Assembly (NCBI RefSeq): GCF_014145665.1
Contig: NZ_JACHTD010000007.1
Coordinates: forward strand, 1 to 64,000
Direction: 5' to 3'
DNA from: Myroides sp. NP-2
Lineage (GTDB): Bacteria; Bacteroidota; Bacteroidia; Flavobacteriales; Flavobacteriaceae
Length of the DNA stretch: 64,000 nucleotides
A program made the position numbers and the translations under genes. The notes below the pieces were generated by a model. It saw only the letters and a program-made list of their open reading frames with translations. It was not told where the DNA came from and searched no databases. Shown in pieces: positions 60,998 to 64,000 of this stretch (its first letter is position 1; each line of letters starts with the position of its first letter).

Positions 60998-62083
60998 TCC
61001 TTTATATCGCTCAAACGATTGCCAATATTTATCTTTATAAATCGCATACCCCAGCGAAAAATCGCTTTTGTACTTCATTTTCATTTGCTCTAAAACACGA
61101 GCAGGAAGTCTAAAATCTTTACAAGCAAAGAATATATCGCGGTTTCCATCTACTGTTTCTCTACCGAGATTCAAATAGCCCGCAGTATCGGGTAAAACTT
61201 CAATCAACTCATCTTCCACCTGATTCAACAATTGGTAGGTCGACTCATCTGGAAACCCATTTTCGTTGGCTTTATACGCAATTTCTACGCGTACGATCCA
61301 AGGATGTGAGGCTTTGGCATCCCAATCTAAAATAGTACGGTTAATCAAAGCAATCAAAGGCATTCCATTTTCCAACGTCCCCTCTAACCCAACATAAGAA
61401 TCTTTTTCTGTATCGTAGCGCATTCCTTCGTATTTTTCAATGAACTCCTTTTCGCGCCACACTAAATAATCCTTTAGTTTTAAAATGGGAATTAAAGTTC
61501 CTGCTGCTTCGTCAGGTCCAATTACGCTTAAGTTATCGATAGAGGTAATAGCATTTAATTCACCCAGTAAATTATCTAAAAAGATATATACTCCATTGGT
61601 AATAATAGCTTTATCACTTGCTGTATAATCGTCGTATACAATGACTAGATCTACTTCATCCGGGTATTGTGGGTGTTCCACAGCGTAGAAATTAATTTTC
61701 TCTTTAGAAAACTCATAGTTATTCATTCGAATATTGAATCGACTGATGTCTACTGCAGGCTTTAAAGACGTAAATTTCCAGTTCTTCAACGAGGGAGCCG
61801 CTGCGACTAGATCTTCGATAAAAGCTACATTTTTAACGATCCCATCTGGGGTAAAAATCAACTCAGCCGTTTCGTCATCCATCATACCAGAAAGGAAGTA
61901 AATCCCTTCTTTTAATTCTTGTAATTTGGGTGCTAGGCGATCAAAGAAGTCTTCTTCGATTTTATCACGCCCTTTTACTACGCGGTAAAATGCTTGTTCA
62001 TTTTCTTGAAACCAAACCCAAAAATCAGCTGGAGAGTTAATGGGATTTTCTTTTTTAGCAAAAATATTTTTTAGTATACTCAT
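60995..62083 (-). CDS. DUF695 domain protein
   Basis: A 362-residue soluble protein. The DUF695 portion is in the C-terminal third (NRTILDWDAKASHPWIVRVEIAYKANENGFPDESTYQLL, seen in parts, ending YWQSFERY). The N-terminal part (about 10-220) is also conserved in flavobacteria (FWVWFQENEQAFYRVV, LFF-like TPDGIVKNVAFIEDL, YDDYTASDKAIITNGVYIFLDNLLGE). There are no signals or membrane helices. Function of the domain is unknown. It shares the locus with immunity-like genes but is on the other strand. Confidence 0.8.
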   Translation of the reverse strand: MSILKNIFAKKENPINSPADFWVWFQENEQAFYRVVKGRDKIEEDFFDRLAPKLQELKEGIYFLSGMMDDETAELIFTPDGIVKNVAFIEDLVAAAPSLKNWKFTSLKPAVDISRFNIRMNNYEFSKEKINFYAVEHPQYPDEVDLVIVYDDYTASDKAIITNGVYIFLDNLLGELNAITSIDNLSVIGPDEAAGTLIPILKLKDYLVWREKEFIEKYEGMRYDTEKDSYVGLEGTLENGMPLIALINRTILDWDAKASHPWIVRVEIAYKANENGFPDESTYQLLNQVEDELIEVLPDTAGYLNLGRETVDGNRDIFFACKDFRLPARVLEQMKMKYKSDFSLGYAIYKDKYWQSFERYKG

Positions 62084-62131
62084 AAAACTAGTAGGATAAA
62101 CCTCAACGATACAAAGACCATCGAAGTATTG

Positions 62132-62656
62132 TTATGATTTCATTTTAGTACGTATGGATGCTATCCATACTTGAGGTTGATTGACAACAAATTTAAACGT
62201 CATCCCTCCTTTGGTTGTAATGCGGATTCCTTGGTTGTACAACCTCATAAAGGATTCACCTTCTATAGTTTCAATATTCGTCCAATCCACTGTCCAATTA
62301 CTCGATATAAATTCCTTAGTTTGAGGTTCAAAAGTCAGTTGCTCGTCTGTGGCATACAATACACCAACCACGGGAGATGTTTTGATTAACTGTTGTGCGA
62401 CACCATAAAAAATAATGGGTTGATCATCCAAAACCGAAAAAGAAGGTTCTTTACCTTTGATTTTCAGCTTAAACATAAAAAGGTACCAAAAGACAGTAAA
62501 AAAAGTAGTCTGAAACAGTAGCTTCATCCATGATATGGATGCTCCATCAGCCCATTCAAACAAATAAAAAACACTAGCATAGCCCAATCCGGTAAGTAAA
62601 CTGATATACAGCTGATACTTCGGTTCTATCCTAATACTATTTCCTCCAATTTTCAT
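62132..62656 (-). CDS. PH-like membrane protein, hypothetical
   Basis: The 174-residue protein has two membrane helices (about 15-34 and 44-64). A beta-rich cytosolic domain (about 75-170; VLYATDEQLTFEPQTKEF, WTNIETIEGESFMRLYNQGIRITTKGGMTFKF in parts) resembles PH/GRAM-like folds. It is similar in layout to the protein at 21490-21888. Function unknown. Gap of 48 bp to the DUF695 gene, so a joint operon is possible. Confidence 0.6.
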   Translation of the reverse strand: MKIGGNSIRIEPKYQLYISLLTGLGYASVFYLFEWADGASISWMKLLFQTTFFTVFWYLFMFKLKIKGKEPSFSVLDDQPIIFYGVAQQLIKTSPVVGVLYATDEQLTFEPQTKEFISSNWTVDWTNIETIEGESFMRLYNQGIRITTKGGMTFKFVVNQPQVWIASIRTKMKS

Positions 62657-62710
62657 ATTATAATTCTTATCTCGTATGTAAAGATACTAAATAATATACC
62701 TACGGCTATT

Positions 62711-63352
62711 TTACTTATTTTTCTTCATTTTTGCCTTAATAAACTCGAAAATAATCGGTAAAATAGAAACAAAGATAATCAATAAAGCTATTTTGGAGAA
62801 GTTGTCTTTTACAATGGGCAGGTTGCCTAAGAAGTAACCCGCTAGCGTTAATCCTACCACCCAAATAATTCCACCGATCACGTTGTACAACATAAAAGTG
62901 CGGTAACGCATACTTCCTACGCCAGCTACAAAGGGAGCTAGGGTACGAACAATAGGAATAAAGCGAGCGATAACGATAGTGCGTTCACCATATTTCTCGT
63001 AAAATGCATGGGTTTTATCTAAGTGTTCTTCTTTAATTACTTGCTTGCCAAACAGGCGAATCTTAGTCATTTTCATACCCGCTTTCATTCCGATAAAATA
63101 GTTGAGGGAATCCCCAGATATGGCTGCAATCAAGAGTAGAACAATCGCCAAAGTAATATCTAATTCTGTCGTTTGAGCAATGAGCATTCCCGTTGCAAAC
63201 AGAAGGGAATCACCTGGTAAAAAAGGCATAATCACTAGCCCAGTTTCTACAAAAATAATCAAGAATAAAATAACGTAAATCCATGATCCATAATTCGCGA
63301 TTAGCGTGTGTAAATATTGATCAATGTGAAAGATAAAATCTAGTAACTCCAT
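62711..63352 (-). CDS. DedA-family membrane protein
   Basis: The 213-residue protein has about five hydrophobic segments. DedA marks: ETGLVIMPFLPGDSLLF, GDSLNYFIGMKAGMKM, RTIVIARFIPIVRTLAPFVAGVGSM (in parts: ARFIPIVRTLAP, FVAGVGSM), and an amphipathic C-terminal stretch. The two conserved Arg of the ARFIPIVR motif are present. Members act in membrane-lipid (undecaprenyl or phospholipid) flipping and envelope homeostasis. It ends in Lys (KAKMKKNK). Confidence 0.9.
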   Translation of the reverse strand: MELLDFIFHIDQYLHTLIANYGSWIYVILFLIIFVETGLVIMPFLPGDSLLFATGMLIAQTTELDITLAIVLLLIAAISGDSLNYFIGMKAGMKMTKIRLFGKQVIKEEHLDKTHAFYEKYGERTIVIARFIPIVRTLAPFVAGVGSMRYRTFMLYNVIGGIIWVVGLTLAGYFLGNLPIVKDNFSKIALLIIFVSILPIIFEFIKAKMKKNK

Positions 63353-63507
63353 AGTTCTTCGAAGTGAGTTTAATATTGAATTTGTTTGTCACACAAAGAT
63401 GTAAAGATTATTCTAATTATAAAGAAAAAAAATCATTTAACAGCAAGTGATTGATGTACAGTCATTATTTTTTGTATTTTTAAGTCTAGTACTAAATCGA
63501 ATCTGCT

Positions 63508-63750
63508 ATGCTTTCACAGCTTGTACCACTTACCACCCTCAATCCAAATCTCGCCTCACTTCAGGCGATTACCCTTATGTTACACCTGTGTTTTTTAATT
63601 GCCTTTTTAATTATTATCATTCGATTTACCCGCGATTTTTTCTTTTATAAACATCCCTTTCAACTGGCTTTCAATCGAAGAAAAGCTCCTTTGATTGTAT
63701 TGGCCATCGTATATAGCGCAACTATGTTTGCTATTTATTTTATGTGGTAG
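63508..63750 (+). CDS. Small membrane protein
   Basis: An 80-residue protein with two membrane helices (about 20-40 and 60-79) and a basic aromatic loop (RFTRDFFFYKHPFQLAFNRRKAP). No family is recognised. It begins with ATG and has balanced composition; a -7-like TATTTTTTG lies about 33 bases upstream. Divergent from dedA. Function unknown. Confidence 0.55.
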   Translation: MLSQLVPLTTLNPNLASLQAITLMLHLCFLIAFLIIIIRFTRDFFFYKHPFQLAFNRRKAPLIVLAIVYSATMFAIYFMW

Positions 63751-63782
63751 CTTTTTTTAGGTGAATAGTGAGTGGTAAGATT

Positions 63783-63887
63783 TCGTCGCTCTTTGCTCGT
63801 CGTTCTTTGCTTGTCGTTCGATGCTCGTCGCTCTTTGCTCTTCGTTCGTTGCTCGTCGTTCGTTGCTCGTCGTTCGTTGCTCGTTGT
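63783..63887. repeat. 14-base tandem array
   Basis: Seven consecutive 14-mers of the form TCGTCGTTCGTTGC, plus a partial eighth, starting at 63783, 63797, 63811, 63825, 63839, 63853, 63867 and 63881. The two units at 63853 and 63867 are identical, others differ by 1-4 bases. Lies in intergenic DNA; the period is not a multiple of three. Confidence 0.88.
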
Positions 63888-64000
63888 AAAGCACAATTAT
63901 CTTACAAATGAAGAGATTTAACAAATCGTAGCGTAGCGAAGATTCATCGAACACCAAAACCAATATAAACTAGGTGAGATAAACCGCACAGATTTCGTTG

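Noticed and set aside
63757..63963. 68-codon minus-strand ORF over the 14-base array
   Set aside because: It is only the translation of the short repeat (Asn/Glu/Arg/Ala words); the 14-base period is not a multiple of three, so the frame is accidental.

Overview
The window is a chromosomal stretch from a low-GC member of the Bacteroidota, almost certainly family Flavobacteriaceae. Myroides or a close relative of Flavobacterium is my best guess, but the genus is not settled. The evidence is gldF/gldG, PorP/SprF and type IX secretion (T9SS) type B sorting signals, typical family neighbours (CAL67264 membrane protein, DUF3822-rsmD, DUF4920), AT-rich intergenic DNA, and repeated promoter -7 boxes of the form TAnnTTTG with few Shine-Dalgarno sites. 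I see no tRNA, rRNA operon, insertion sequence, prophage or CRISPR array.

Layout. Positions 1-5345 (minus strand) hold a four-gene surface module: a type B T9SS-sorted protein, a PorP/SprF outer-membrane protein, a PorE-like TPR/propeller/OmpA protein, and the start of an adhesin-like protein with near-identical 270-bp repeats that runs off the left edge. From 5.7 to 31.6 kb there are mostly core genes: mnmD, two small lipoproteins, ilvE, kdsB, a RecD-like helicase, DUF3822-rsmD, the RNase P RNA, menB, a class C serine hydrolase, a HipA-like kinase/DUF3037/KtrB/KtrA operon, ettA, holA, a glycosyltransferase, an OmpA lipoprotein and a metallophosphoesterase. From 31.6 to 47 kb there are a DUF4421 outer-membrane protein, an unrecognised membrane protein, rfbA and rfbB facing each other, dnaN, an operon of SAM hydrolase, ABM monooxygenase, gldF and gldG, phoH, a META-like lipoprotein, an IPNS-like dioxygenase, a SUI1-family factor and a nucleoside phosphorylase. 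From 47 to 57.3 kb come a truC-like pseudouridine synthase, a MATE pump, a GNAT enzyme, a CPBP protease, an operon of LuxC-like reductase, serC, SerA-like protein and DUF937-like protein, a ferredoxin and an LTA-synthase-like membrane enzyme.

From 57.8 to 63 kb lies a small accessory islet of plus-strand genes: a SUFU-domain protein, two lipoproteins, a membrane protein and a Cys-rich/SUKH-like fusion. It is followed by minus-strand DUF695, PH-like and DedA genes. Its composition resembles immunity loci of polymorphic-toxin systems, but no toxin gene is visible.

Most distinctive observations: (i) the 90-residue repeats, about 98% identical as DNA, in the adhesin; (ii) a SerA homologue in the serine operon that appears to have lost the catalytic Arg and His and the Rossmann glycine motif; (iii) two genes whose promoter -7 box lies exactly four bases before the ATG, predicting leaderless mRNAs; (iv) two divergent gene pairs whose promoters face each other and overlap; (v) a perfect 60-bp palindrome between two convergent genes; (vi) a terminator-like hairpin with no gene in front of it at 57.65 kb. 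I found no complete, convincingly new multi-gene system. All functions come from reading motifs by eye, without database searches.
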